From: Sutterella sp.
GTDB lineage: Bacteria > Pseudomonadota > Gammaproteobacteria > Burkholderiales > Burkholderiaceae_F
Reading direction: 5' to 3'
Assembly: GCA_017936545.1 (NCBI GenBank)
Contig: JAGBFJ010000024.1
Location: 1-39,827 of the forward strand
Length of the DNA: 39,827 nt
Part shown: positions 32,065 through 39,827 of the stretch, in pieces
How positions within the stretch are numbered: position 1 is the first letter of the stretch
How the letters are laid out: each line of letters starts with the position of its first letter
Made by a program: the position numbers and the translations under genes
The notes under the pieces: model-generated
What the model saw: the letters and a program-made list of their open reading frames with translations, nothing else
The model's database searches: none
Told to the model about the DNA's origin: nothing

Positions 32065-34737
32065 ATGGACCTCTCCATTCTTAATCGCAGAACATTTCTC
32101 AAGGCATCGGCGCTGACCGGACTGACCGCTGCGCTCGAAGGCACCGGCGTCGACGGTCTCGTTCAGGCGGCAGCTGCCGCCGAACCCGCCGCCAAGGCGC
32201 AGGCTGAAACGAAGATCGTGAAGACCGCCTGCCGTGCCTGCATTCACAACTGCGGCGTTCTTGCGCATGTGCGCAACGGCCGCGTCGTGAAGCTCGAAGG
32301 CAATCCCGACTATCCGATGAGCAAGGGCGCCATGTGCCCGAAGGGCCTTGCCGGCATTTCGGCCCTGTATCATCCCAACCGCAACAAATATCCGCTGATC
32401 CGCGTCGGCAAGCGCGGCGAAAACAAGTGGAAGCGCATCTCCTGGAAGGAGGCGATCGACACCATCGCCGGCAAGATGGAGGAAGTCCGCCGTCAGTACG
32501 GCGCCGAATCCGTCCTCTTCTCGACGGGCGGCGGCGGAAACCCGGCCTTCCGAGGCATTCCGCGCGTGGCGAACGCCTTCGGCACGCCGAACTTCTACGA
32601 ACCGGGCTGCGCGCAGTGCTTCCTGCCGCGTACGCTCGCCTACCATCTGATGTACGGAGGCCCGACGACCTCGATCGCCGACGAACAGGCGCGCGAAGTC
32701 TACAACCCCAATACGGAAATGAAGTGCCTCGTCATGTGGGGCACCGACGTGTCTTACAGCTGCCCCGCGGGCGGCGGCCGTGCCATTGCCGATCTGCGCG
32801 CCAAGGGCGTGAAGACCATTTCTATCGACCCGCGCTTCGTGCCGGACGCCGCCAAGGCCGATATCTGGCTGCCGATCCGTCCTGGCACTGACGTGGCGCT
32901 CATGCTCTGCTGGATCCGAAGCATCATCGACTGGAAGCTCTATGACCGCGACTTCGTGATGCGCTGGACGAACCTGCCGTATCTCGTCAACGTCAAGACC
33001 AAGATGCTCGTGCGCGCCGCCGACATCGGTGCCGGCGACAAGAAGACCTACGTGGTCTGGGACCGGAAGACGAATTCTCCCAAGCCCATCGCCTATCCGT
33101 GGGACGACAATCTGGACCCGGCGCTTGAAGGCCGCTTCACGCACAACGGCGTGGAATACGCCACCGGCTTTACGCTCACCCGTGAGCGCGCCGAACCCTG
33201 GACGCTCGAAAAGACCGCCGAAACCTGCTGGCTCGATCCGAAGAAGATCGAAGAAGCCATCCGCATGTACGCTTCGGGTCCCGCGGGCATCGCGCTCGGC
33301 GTCGCCACCGACCAGAACGAAAACTCGGTTGAAGCGGCCATGGGCTCCGTGATCCTCAATGCGCTCTGCGGCAACGTCGAACGTCCGGGCGCGCTCATGC
33401 AGCGAAATCCGACGACCAACATCGTGCCCGCCGGCTCGCTCGCTACCCGCTGCTCCTATCTCCTCCCGAAGGGCCAGCTCAAGAAGCGTCTCGGCTCTAA
33501 CGAGCACAAGGGTCTGATGCAGTGGGACGCCGCTTCGCCTCCCGCCGTTCTCGAAGCCATGAAGACCGGCAGACCCTATCCGATCAAAGTCTGGCTCGAA
33601 CGCTCGGGCAACAAGTTCGGCGTCAACGGCAATGCCGCCGCTTGGCTCGACGGCATCAAGAACGTGGATCTCATCGTGCACATGTTCATGTATCCGACGT
33701 CTTTCTCGAAGCACGCGGATATTCTGCTGCCCGCCACCGAATGGCTCGAAACGAACATGCTCGTTGAATGCATGAACTGGGTCTTCGCCCGTCAGCCCGT
33801 GGCCCACGTCTGGGAAACCGAAGACGAAACGCTCTTCTGGTCGAAGCTCATCAAGAAGTGCGCCGAGCTCGGCAACGAAAACGCCAAGCGCGCCTGCGAT
33901 CCGGCTTTCATGAAGAAGGATCTCGCGTACTGGGACACGATGGAAGAGCTGCTCGACGGCCGTCTGGCAAATATCGGCATGACCTGGAAGGAATTCAAGG
34001 AAAAGCAGCCGTTCGCCTACATGCCCTACGACAAGTGGAACACGTACTACGTCTACAAGCAGCCCGACAAGAAGACGGGTCTGCCCAAGGGCTTCGGCAC
34101 GCCGTCCAAGAAGCTCGAACTCTACGGCGAAGTCTTCATCGAGCTCGGCCGCACCGGCAAGCCCTATGCGCTTGACGAAGTCCCGCCGGTTTCGAAGGAC
34201 TACGATCCGCTGCCCTGGTACGCCGAACCGGCTGAAAGTCCCAAGCGCGCCATAGCCAAGGACTACCCGCTCGTTATGACGAACGGCCGTCTGCCGATGT
34301 ACCACCACGGCACGCTCAGAAACAACCCGTTCATGCGCGAAATCTATCCGGTGCCTGAAACCTGGGTTAATCCGGCCGACGCGCAGAAGTACGGCGTGAA
34401 GCACGGCGACTGGCTCTGGATCGAATCCAAGCGCGGCCGCATTCAGGGCAAGTGCCGCGTGACGGAAGGCATCCCCGTCGGCGTCGTATACATGGAACGC
34501 TTCTGGTTCCCCGAAACGCTCGATACGCCGACCGAAGGCTGGCGCGAAATGAACGTGAACGTACTCTCGAAGAACGACGCCCCGCTCAACCCGGTGGTGG
34601 GCACCATCACGCTGCGCGGCTATCAGGTCCGCATTTCCAAGGCGGACAAGGGGCCGGCCGGCATCTGGACGAAGCCCGAGGACTTCAAGCCCTGGCTGCC
34701 GCAGCCCACCGACACGACTAAGAATCCGGAGCTCTAA
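32065..34737 (+). CDS. Tat-exported molybdopterin oxidoreductase, catalytic subunit
   Basis: An 890-residue catalytic subunit of the DMSO reductase family. The Tat signal NRRTFLKASALTGL is at residues 7-20. A [4Fe-4S] site follows: CRACIHNC (Cys56, 59, 63) and Cys91 in AMCPKG. Two nearby cysteines, in EPGCAQCFLPR (182 and 185), lie where the molybdenum ligand residue sits in this family. The middle contains MWGTDVSYSCPAGG, SIDPRFVPDA and LPIRPGTDVAL, typical pterin-binding parts, and the C-terminus has the molydopterin dinucleotide-binding domain (TNGRLPMYHHGTLRNNP). It reduces an unidentified periplasmic compound with electrons from the B subunit. The nearest types by general look are the polysulfide/thiosulfate, arsenate and catechol-dehydroxylase-like branches; I cannot choose. 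The B subunit gene follows after 3 bp. Confidence 0.95.
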   Translation: MDLSILNRRTFLKASALTGLTAALEGTGVDGLVQAAAAAEPAAKAQAETKIVKTACRACIHNCGVLAHVRNGRVVKLEGNPDYPMSKGAMCPKGLAGISALYHPNRNKYPLIRVGKRGENKWKRISWKEAIDTIAGKMEEVRRQYGAESVLFSTGGGGNPAFRGIPRVANAFGTPNFYEPGCAQCFLPRTLAYHLMYGGPTTSIADEQAREVYNPNTEMKCLVMWGTDVSYSCPAGGGRAIADLRAKGVKTISIDPRFVPDAAKADIWLPIRPGTDVALMLCWIRSIIDWKLYDRDFVMRWTNLPYLVNVKTKMLVRAADIGAGDKKTYVVWDRKTNSPKPIAYPWDDNLDPALEGRFTHNGVEYATGFTLTRERAEPWTLEKTAETCWLDPKKIEEAIRMYASGPAGIALGVATDQNENSVEAAMGSVILNALCGNVERPGALMQRNPTTNIVPAGSLATRCSYLLPKGQLKKRLGSNEHKGLMQWDAASPPAVLEAMKTGRPYPIKVWLERSGNKFGVNGNAAAWLDGIKNVDLIVHMFMYPTSFSKHADILLPATEWLETNMLVECMNWVFARQPVAHVWETEDETLFWSKLIKKCAELGNENAKRACDPAFMKKDLAYWDTMEELLDGRLANIGMTWKEFKEKQPFAYMPYDKWNTYYVYKQPDKKTGLPKGFGTPSKKLELYGEVFIELGRTGKPYALDEVPPVSKDYDPLPWYAEPAESPKRAIAKDYPLVMTNGRLPMYHHGTLRNNPFMREIYPVPETWVNPADAQKYGVKHGDWLWIESKRGRIQGKCRVTEGIPVGVVYMERFWFPETLDTPTEGWREMNVNVLSKNDAPLNPVVGTITLRGYQVRISKADKGPAGIWTKPEDFKPWLPQPTDTTKNPEL

Positions 34738-34740
34738 ATC

Positions 34741-35334
34741 ATGACTCAGAAAACATTGGTTATCGACCTCGACCGGTGCATCGGGTGCTTCGCCTGTGAA
34801 ATGGCCTGCAAGCAGGAAAACAACGTGCCGCTCGGCGTCTACTACAACAAGGTGCTCTCGATCGGCCCGATGGGCAAGTTCCCGAATATCAAGCAGTACT
34901 TCCTGCCGGCCGTGTGCCAGCACTGCAAGGACGCGCCCTGCGTGAAGGTCTGTCCGACCGGCGCCTCCTACAAGACCGAAGACGGTCAGGTGCTCGTCGA
35001 CAAGGCCAAGTGCATCGGATGCAAGATGTGCATGGCCGCGTGCCCCTACGGCGCCCGCTCCTACAATCCGGAGGCGAAGGTGGTCGAAAAGTGCACGCTC
35101 TGCCATCACCTGCAGGAAGTGGGTGACAAGCCGGCCTGCGTCAAGGCCTGCTGCTCCAAGGCCCGCTTCTTCGGCGACATCGACGATCCGGAAAGCGATG
35201 TTTCCAAGGCGATCGCCGCTGCCGGTCCGGAAAACGTCCACAGCATGCCCGATGCGGGCAACCGTCCGACCGTCCGATACATTCTTCATAAGAAGACGGG
35301 CGACTGGCAGGTGAACCCGCCGAAGATGCTCTGA
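34741..35334 (+). CDS. Four-cluster ferredoxin subunit (DmsB/PhsB-like)
   Basis: Electron-transfer subunit of the molybdoenzyme, 197 residues. Four [4Fe-4S] cysteine sets are visible: CIGCFACEMAC near residue 13, CQHCKDAPCVKVCPTG near residue 60, CIGCKMCMAACPYG near residue 93, and CTLCHHLQEVGDKPACVKAC near residue 119. No signal peptide of its own, so it would be carried across the membrane with the Tat-tagged catalytic subunit. Spacing of 3 bp after the catalytic gene and 23 bp before the anchor gene indicates one operon. It passes electrons from the membrane anchor, or from the downstream NapG/NapH-like proteins, to the catalytic subunit. Confidence 0.95.
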   Translation: MTQKTLVIDLDRCIGCFACEMACKQENNVPLGVYYNKVLSIGPMGKFPNIKQYFLPAVCQHCKDAPCVKVCPTGASYKTEDGQVLVDKAKCIGCKMCMAACPYGARSYNPEAKVVEKCTLCHHLQEVGDKPACVKACCSKARFFGDIDDPESDVSKAIAAAGPENVHSMPDAGNRPTVRYILHKKTGDWQVNPPKML

Positions 35335-35357
35335 GACCCTGACGAGAGGTAGGCAAG

Positions 35358-36170
35358 ATGGGAAACGATTGGCTTCTGGTGTTCTTCACGGCGTTTGCCG
35401 TTCTCGGAACAGGGCTTGCAGCGGCGGCTGCAGCCGGCGAGTCCAGAACCTGCCCGCTCGGCGTGCAGGCCGGGGCCGCGGCTGCCGCTCTGATCTGTCT
35501 GTCGGCGGGAGGCGTTCTCTGCGTGATGCACCTCGGCCGTCCCGAACTGATCTTCGGTGCGCTCGGTCATCCTTCGACAGGGATCTTCCGTGAGTTCGTG
35601 ACGTTCGCGCTGACGGCCGTGCTGATCGTTCTCTATCTTGCCGCCCTGCTTCGCGGGGCGGAGGCCCGCACGACGCTCGCGCTCTCAGGCGCGGCCGCCG
35701 TGGCGTCGCTCCTTCTCTCGGCGAGCATCGGGTCGGCCTTCGTCATGCCCTGGCGTCCGGCCTGGAACACCTGGACGCTGGTGCTGCCGTATCTGGGCTG
35801 GACGGCCGTGTCGGCGGCTTTTGCCCGAAGCGTGCTCCTCGCGTGCGCCGGCGAACCCGACGACGGCGGCACGGTCTGCCGCGCAGGCAGTGCGCTGCTT
35901 CTTGTTCTGCTCACTGCCGTCTACATCGCTGCCGCGACATTCTCGGGCGGCTGGGAAGCCGTCGGCGGAAGACTGCTGACCGGCGATCTGGCGATGCCCT
36001 TCTGGGGCTCCGTCTTGATCGGCATGGCGCTTCCGCTCGGCATCGCGTTTGTCCGAGCACCTCGAACTGCCGGAATCGCCGGACTGGCTGCAGCCTTCGC
36101 CGGGTCCGCGCTGTTTCAGTGGACGGTGCAGCTGTTAGGAACGCCGGTCTGGCACTTCTTCAGACAGTAA
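35358..36170 (+). CDS. DmsC-like membrane anchor subunit
   Basis: A 270-residue integral membrane protein with about eight hydrophobic helices. The opening WLLVFFTAFAVLGTGLAA and the segment HLGRPELIFGALGHPSTGIFRE are characteristic of DmsC, the quinol-oxidising anchor of DMSO reductase-type complexes. It would bind the A and B subunits to the periplasmic face of the inner membrane and oxidise menaquinol. GAGAGGT precedes the ATG at a suitable distance. With its own anchor the enzyme is complete, which makes the extra NapG/NapH-like genes downstream a possible second electron input. A 61-bp AT-rich gap follows before the chaperone gene. Confidence 0.9.
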   Translation: MGNDWLLVFFTAFAVLGTGLAAAAAAGESRTCPLGVQAGAAAAALICLSAGGVLCVMHLGRPELIFGALGHPSTGIFREFVTFALTAVLIVLYLAALLRGAEARTTLALSGAAAVASLLLSASIGSAFVMPWRPAWNTWTLVLPYLGWTAVSAAFARSVLLACAGEPDDGGTVCRAGSALLLVLLTAVYIAAATFSGGWEAVGGRLLTGDLAMPFWGSVLIGMALPLGIAFVRAPRTAGIAGLAAAFAGSALFQWTVQLLGTPVWHFFRQ

Positions 36171-36231
36171 ACGATAATTATTCCGTTATAAAAGATCCTT
36201 CGGACCCGACTGACCAAAAGGAGACGACATC

Positions 36232-36912
36232 ATGAATTCCGAGGAAATCAGCGAACTCAAAGGCGTGCTCGAGCAGCGCGAGGCGCTCTACCGGTTGCTC
36301 GCCCGCATCTACAAGCACGAAGCCGATGCGGCGCTGCTCGACGCGCTGCGCGCTGCGGATTTTCCTGCCGACGACGGCTCTGATCTTGCTGCGGGTTTCT
36401 CTGAGCTCGCCGACTGGCTCAGAGATCCGAAGACCGATGATCCGGTCACGGAACTGGCCGTCGACTTTGCTCATACCTTCCTCGGCGCCGGCATTGCCGA
36501 AGGACTGGTCGCATACCCGTTCGAGTCCGTCTATACGAGTCCGCAGCGCCTGGTGATGCAGGATGCCTGGGAGGATGTCTGCCGCATCTACCGCGCCCAC
36601 GGTCTGGCTCGCGCGAAGGACATGGACATGCATGAGGATCAGATCGGCCTCGAATGCGAATTCATGGCGATTCTGGCGGCCGAAGGCTGCCGAGCGCTGG
36701 AAAAAGGCGACGAGGCGGCGCTTGAAAAGTCGCTCTCCGAACAGCTCGCTTTCTGCGAAAAGCATCTCGCCAATTGGACCGGCGCCTTCTGCGCCGATGC
36801 CCGCAAAGCTGCTCTGACGGGCTTTTACCGCGGCGCTGCCCGCGCCACGGCGGATTTCATCCGCACGGATCTCGGCCTTCTCAGGGATCTGATGGGCAAG
36901 GAAGCTGCCTGA
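36232..36912 (+). CDS. TorD/DmsD-family molybdoenzyme chaperone
   Basis: A 226-residue cytoplasmic all-helical chaperone of the TorD family, which binds the Tat signal of its partner molybdoenzyme and holds it for cofactor insertion. The family motifs are the start REALYRLLARIYKHE, the central YPFESVYTSPQRLVMQDAW and the signature HEDQIGLECEFMAIL. AAGGAG lies eight bases before the ATG. Position within the operon makes the oxidoreductase at 32065 its client. Confidence 0.92.
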   Translation: MNSEEISELKGVLEQREALYRLLARIYKHEADAALLDALRAADFPADDGSDLAAGFSELADWLRDPKTDDPVTELAVDFAHTFLGAGIAEGLVAYPFESVYTSPQRLVMQDAWEDVCRIYRAHGLARAKDMDMHEDQIGLECEFMAILAAEGCRALEKGDEAALEKSLSEQLAFCEKHLANWTGAFCADARKAALTGFYRGAARATADFIRTDLGLLRDLMGKEAA

Positions 36913-37004
36913 CAGCCGACATAACAGGAGGGCCTCCTCCGGCACGCAGACACTGACAACAGGCCGCTGAGGAGTCGTCGAAAGCCCTTCCTCAGGAGTT
37001 TGCC

Positions 37005-37640
37005 ATGTGTGCACAGCCTAAATCCCGGCCGCGTTCCCCCGCTGCGGCCTTCTCTGCCTCACCGATCGGGCGCCGTTCTCTCCTAGCGGGTTCGGTCGGG
37101 GCCGCAGGGCTCTTTGCTTTGGGTGCCGCCGCATCAGGCGGCTCCGGCACGCTCATCCGGCCGCCCGGAGCAGCCGATCCTCAGGCATTTCTTTCACGCT
37201 GTCTGCGCTGCGACCGCTGCCGCAGCGTCTGCCCGACCGGCGTGATCGGCGTGGGCGGTTTTTCAGACGGACTTGCCGTCATGCGCACGCCCGTCATGAA
37301 CTACCGGCACGGCTACTGCGACTTCTGCCGCAAATGCGCCGAAGTCTGTCCGACCGGCGCCATCCTGGACTTCGATCCCGAAACGGAAAAAGTGGGGCTT
37401 GCCGAAATCACCGAAGCCTGCATCGCGCTCAGGACGGGCGCCTGCACCAAGTGCCACGAAGCCTGTCCGTACGATGCCGTGATGCTGGACGCGCAGAACC
37501 GGCCGATCATCGACGCCGACCGCTGCAACGGCTGCGGCAAATGCGAGCTCATCTGTCCCGCAAGCGTCTTTCAGGCTTATAAGCGCGGCATGGAAAAGGG
37601 CGTCGTCGTGCGTCCGCTCAAGAAGGGAGGTGCCTTATGA
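37005..37640 (+). CDS. NapG-like periplasmic ferredoxin
   Basis: A 211-residue iron-sulfur protein with a Tat-type signal (IGRRSLLAGSVGAAGLFALGAAA, about residues 22-44). Four cysteine sets follow: CLRCDRCRSVCPTG, CDFCRKCAEVCPTG, CTKCHEACPYDAV and CNGCGKCELICPAS, in the order of NapG and MauM-type ferredoxins. In nitrate reductase systems NapG pairs with the membrane protein NapH and takes electrons from quinol. The next gene encodes a NapH-like domain and overlaps this one by 4 bp (ATGA), so they are translationally coupled. Its likely role is electron delivery to the periplasmic molybdoenzyme. No napA or napB is present. Confidence 0.92.
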   Translation: MCAQPKSRPRSPAAAFSASPIGRRSLLAGSVGAAGLFALGAAASGGSGTLIRPPGAADPQAFLSRCLRCDRCRSVCPTGVIGVGGFSDGLAVMRTPVMNYRHGYCDFCRKCAEVCPTGAILDFDPETEKVGLAEITEACIALRTGACTKCHEACPYDAVMLDAQNRPIIDADRCNGCGKCELICPASVFQAYKRGMEKGVVVRPLKKGGAL

Positions 37641-39827
37641 GCCGCAGAACCGGACGACGCCTGCGCACGCTGACTGCCGCGGGCTTTCTTCTCATGACTG
37701 CGGCGGGACTCGCCTGGCATACGGGTTGGGGCACGCCGTCCTCCTTCGGCTGGCGCGAGATCGCCGAGGTGTGTCCGCTGGGCGCCCTCGAAGCCATGAT
37801 CGCCGACCGTACTTTTATCCCCAGAGCCTTTGTCGGACTGCTGGTTTTCTTCGCTATCACGGTGCTTCTGGGCCGTATTTTCTGCGGCTGGGTCTGCCCT
37901 GTGCCGCTGATCCGCCGTTTCACGGGCGGCGAAGACCGTCATGCGGCCGCCGAAGCACCTTCGCCGCTGCCGCAGGGAGACTCTTCCTCTCGGAAGGACG
38001 AACGAACGTCCTGCGAGGAAGCAGCCTGCGGGGACGCATCCTGCGCTTCCCGTGAAGCCCTCGCTTCACAGTGCCGGATCTGCGGGGCGGCAAAGGCAAA
38101 AACCGCCGGCTCGGAAGCACTGCCGGAAAAGGGTCCGCTCTTAGTTCTGGGCGGCGCGCTCGCCTCGACGGCCGTCTTCGGTTTCCCGGTCTTCTGCCTT
38201 ATCTGTCCGGTCGGGCTCACTTTCGCGCTGATGATCGGACTCTGGCGGCTTTTTGAATTCAACGAGCCCAGCTGGTCGCTCGCCTTCTTTGCCTTCTTCC
38301 TTATTCTTGAACTTTTCGTGCTTCGGCGCTGGTGCCATCAGTTCTGCCCGCTCGGCGCGCTGATCACGCTGATGGCGCGGCTGAACCGCACCTTCCGCGC
38401 GACGGTGAACCCGAAGGTCTGCGTGCAGTCGCGGGGCATCGACTGCCGCGTCTGCCGGGACGCCTGTCCCGAAGGGATCGATCCGAAGGGCGGAAACTCG
38501 CCTGCGCTCCTTGCCCGCTGCACCAAGTGCCGGGCCTGCGCCGACGCCTGTCCGACGAAGGCGATTTCCTTCCCCGCGTTCGAACGCTTCCTGAAAAGAC
38601 AGGGCGCCTGCGAGCTGCCGAAGCCCGTTCCTGTCGCGGAACTTCCGGCGGACGTCCGCCGAAGGGACTTTGCCGAAGCCGCGCCCCGCCTTTCTCTGAA
38701 GGATGCCGTGAAGGAAAGCGAACGGTGTCTGCGCTGCGGCGAATGTGTGGCGGCCTGTCCGCTCGGTAATCCCATTCCCGAGATGATGGCCCTCATGAGC
38801 GAAGGCCGCGCCGGCGAAGCCGGACGTCTGCTTCTTGCCCGAGGCGCGCTTCCCGACATCTGCTCGCGCATCTGCCCTCAGGAAAGACTCTGTGAAAAAG
38901 CCTGTTCGATGGGCCGTGCGGAAGGCGCCGTGGCGATCGGTGCGATCGAACGCGCCGCGGCCGACGCCGCCATGGGCCGCAGGGGATTCCGCATCGGCAG
39001 ACGCCGCGCCGCTCGCCGGGCTTCCTTTGCCGTCATCGGCGCCGGTCCCGCCGGGCTGGCCTGTGCGGCGGCGATTCATGCCCGCGGCGCCTCCGTCACG
39101 GTTTACGAGGCCCGAAGCCGTTCCGGCGGCCTGCTTTCGCACGCCGTGCCGGCCTTCAAGCTTGATCCCGCGCTGACGGCACGCCGCGAGACGGCGCTGC
39201 TGAAGTCGGGCATCCGCTTCGAGTTCGGCAGAAGGGTCGGCACCGACGTGAGTCCGCAGGAACTGCTGGAGAAATTCGACGCGCTCTTCATCGGCACCGG
39301 CGCCGGACGCGCCGTGCAGGCGTCGATTCCCGGTGCGGATGCCGCCGGCGTGACGGATGCGCTCAGTTTCCTGGAAGCAAACGGACACGGAGAAGGCGGA
39401 GCCGCACTGAAGGGACTCCCCGTCGCGGTGCTGGGCGGCGGCGATACGGCCGTCGACTGCGCGCGTACGGCCGTCCGCATGGGGGCTTCCGAAGTCACCG
39501 TGCTCTACCGCGGTCCGCAGGCGAAGCTCCGCGCTTCGGCGAGAGATCGCCGGCTCGCCGAAGAGGAGGGCGTTCGCATCCGCTGCCTTGCCGATCCCGT
39601 CCGTTTTGAAGCGGAGGCGGGCGTGCTCGCCGGCGTGACGGTCCGCAATCCCGAGACCGGCGCCGAGGAGACGCTCCCCGCACGCCTGGCAGTCGTCGCC
39701 TTCGGAGAACGCTGCGTCAGGGAAGCCTGGCTCGAGGCGGCCGGCGCTTGCTATGATGAGGCCGGCCGGCTGATCGCCGGCGCCGACGGCAGAACCGGCG
39801 CCGAGCGCATCTGGGCGGGCGGCGACG
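37637..39827 (+). CDS. NapH-like membrane ferredoxin fused to GltD-like FAD/NAD(P)H oxidoreductase, 3'-truncated
   Basis: I read this frame codon by codon: it is open without a stop from the ATG at 37637 to the window end (at least 730 residues). Part 1 (to about residue 320) is NapH-like: membrane helices, IFCGWVCPVPLI, CHQFCPLGAL, and two [4Fe-4S] sets, CRVCRDACPEG and CTKCRACADACPT. Part 2 is like the small subunit of glutamate synthase: an N-terminal cluster domain (CLRCGECVAACPLGNP, CSRICPQERLCEKAC), the FAD motif VIGAGPAGLACAAA, and the NAD(P) motif VLGGGDTAVDCA. The fusion would link cytoplasmic NAD(P)H to a membrane/periplasmic electron chain. The loop after the second helix set (about residues 95-160) is long and has six cysteines. 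It overlaps napG-like gene by 4 bp. Confidence 0.88.
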   Translation, partial: MSRRTGRRLRTLTAAGFLLMTAAGLAWHTGWGTPSSFGWREIAEVCPLGALEAMIADRTFIPRAFVGLLVFFAITVLLGRIFCGWVCPVPLIRRFTGGEDRHAAAEAPSPLPQGDSSSRKDERTSCEEAACGDASCASREALASQCRICGAAKAKTAGSEALPEKGPLLVLGGALASTAVFGFPVFCLICPVGLTFALMIGLWRLFEFNEPSWSLAFFAFFLILELFVLRRWCHQFCPLGALITLMARLNRTFRATVNPKVCVQSRGIDCRVCRDACPEGIDPKGGNSPALLARCTKCRACADACPTKAISFPAFERFLKRQGACELPKPVPVAELPADVRRRDFAEAAPRLSLKDAVKESERCLRCGECVAACPLGNPIPEMMALMSEGRAGEAGRLLLARGALPDICSRICPQERLCEKACSMGRAEGAVAIGAIERAAADAAMGRRGFRIGRRRAARRASFAVIGAGPAGLACAAAIHARGASVTVYEARSRSGGLLSHAVPAFKLDPALTARRETALLKSGIRFEFGRRVGTDVSPQELLEKFDALFIGTGAGRAVQASIPGADAAGVTDALSFLEANGHGEGGAALKGLPVAVLGGGDTAVDCARTAVRMGASEVTVLYRGPQAKLRASARDRRLAEEEGVRIRCLADPVRFEAEAGVLAGVTVRNPETGAEETLPARLAVVAFGERCVREAWLEAAGACYDEAGRLIAGADGRTGAERIWAGGD

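Noticed and set aside
32059..35289. Open frame of 1076 codons on the minus strand opposite the molybdoenzyme genes
   Set aside because: It lies exactly antisense to two clearly recognised genes. Its translation is rich in His, Arg, Gly and Val with no domain, as expected from the complement of GC-rich codons.
32065..37640. Periplasmic nitrate reductase (nap) operon
   Set aside because: NapG- and NapH-like genes are present but there is no napA or napB, and the catalytic subunit is accompanied by DmsC- and DmsB-like partners instead.

Overview
The window is GC-rich, densely coded bacterial DNA. Gene content suggests a gut-type anaerobic betaproteobacterium of the Sutterellaceae (Sutterella/Parasutterella group). 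The pointers are a Bug/TctC binding protein without its permease, many LysR regulators, DcuC carriers, menaquinone genes of the E. coli type and a respiratory molybdoenzyme operon. This placement is inference from gene style; there is no rRNA or other marker in the window. I see no tRNA, rRNA, CRISPR array, transposase or prophage.

Layout. 1-2.2 kb: end of an argininosuccinate-lyase-like gene followed by a DcuC-family carrier. 2.3-3.4 kb: a MazEF-type toxin-antitoxin pair and a poorly coded stretch. 3.4-6.2 kb: ribB behind an FMN riboswitch and terminator, and an aminopeptidase P. 6.5-9.6 kb: a FadL-type porin, an amidase and a small DUF551-like protein. 9.7-13.7 kb: a second DcuC/lyase pair with a divergent LysR regulator. 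13.8-18.1 kb: a TetR regulator with a palindromic operator facing a tctC-menB-menE operon, then a Fur-box promoter in front of a 62-residue membrane protein. 18.1-22 kb: an EamA exporter, an adenosine-deaminase-like enzyme and a CNNM/CorC-type membrane protein.

22.2-29.7 kb is the most unusual part. A TerB_N/TerB_C protein, a BrxD-like P-loop ATPase and a BrxHI/Lhr-like helicase lie on one strand without any BREX methylase, phosphatase or BrxC. Two Ntn-hydrolases of the C45 (acyl-CoA:6-APA acyltransferase-like) family are interleaved: one exported between the TerB protein and the ATPase, one cytoplasmic after the helicase. Tandem LysR genes follow on the other strand.

32.0 kb to the right edge is a respiratory operon: Tat-exported molybdopterin oxidoreductase, four-cluster ferredoxin subunit, DmsC-like anchor, TorD-like chaperone and NapG-like ferredoxin. 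It ends with a very long open frame that joins a NapH-like membrane ferredoxin to a GltD-like FAD/NAD(P)H oxidoreductase and runs off the window. The operon would pass electrons from quinol and/or NAD(P)H to an unidentified periplasmic acceptor. The menB-menE genes fit with a menaquinone-based respiration.
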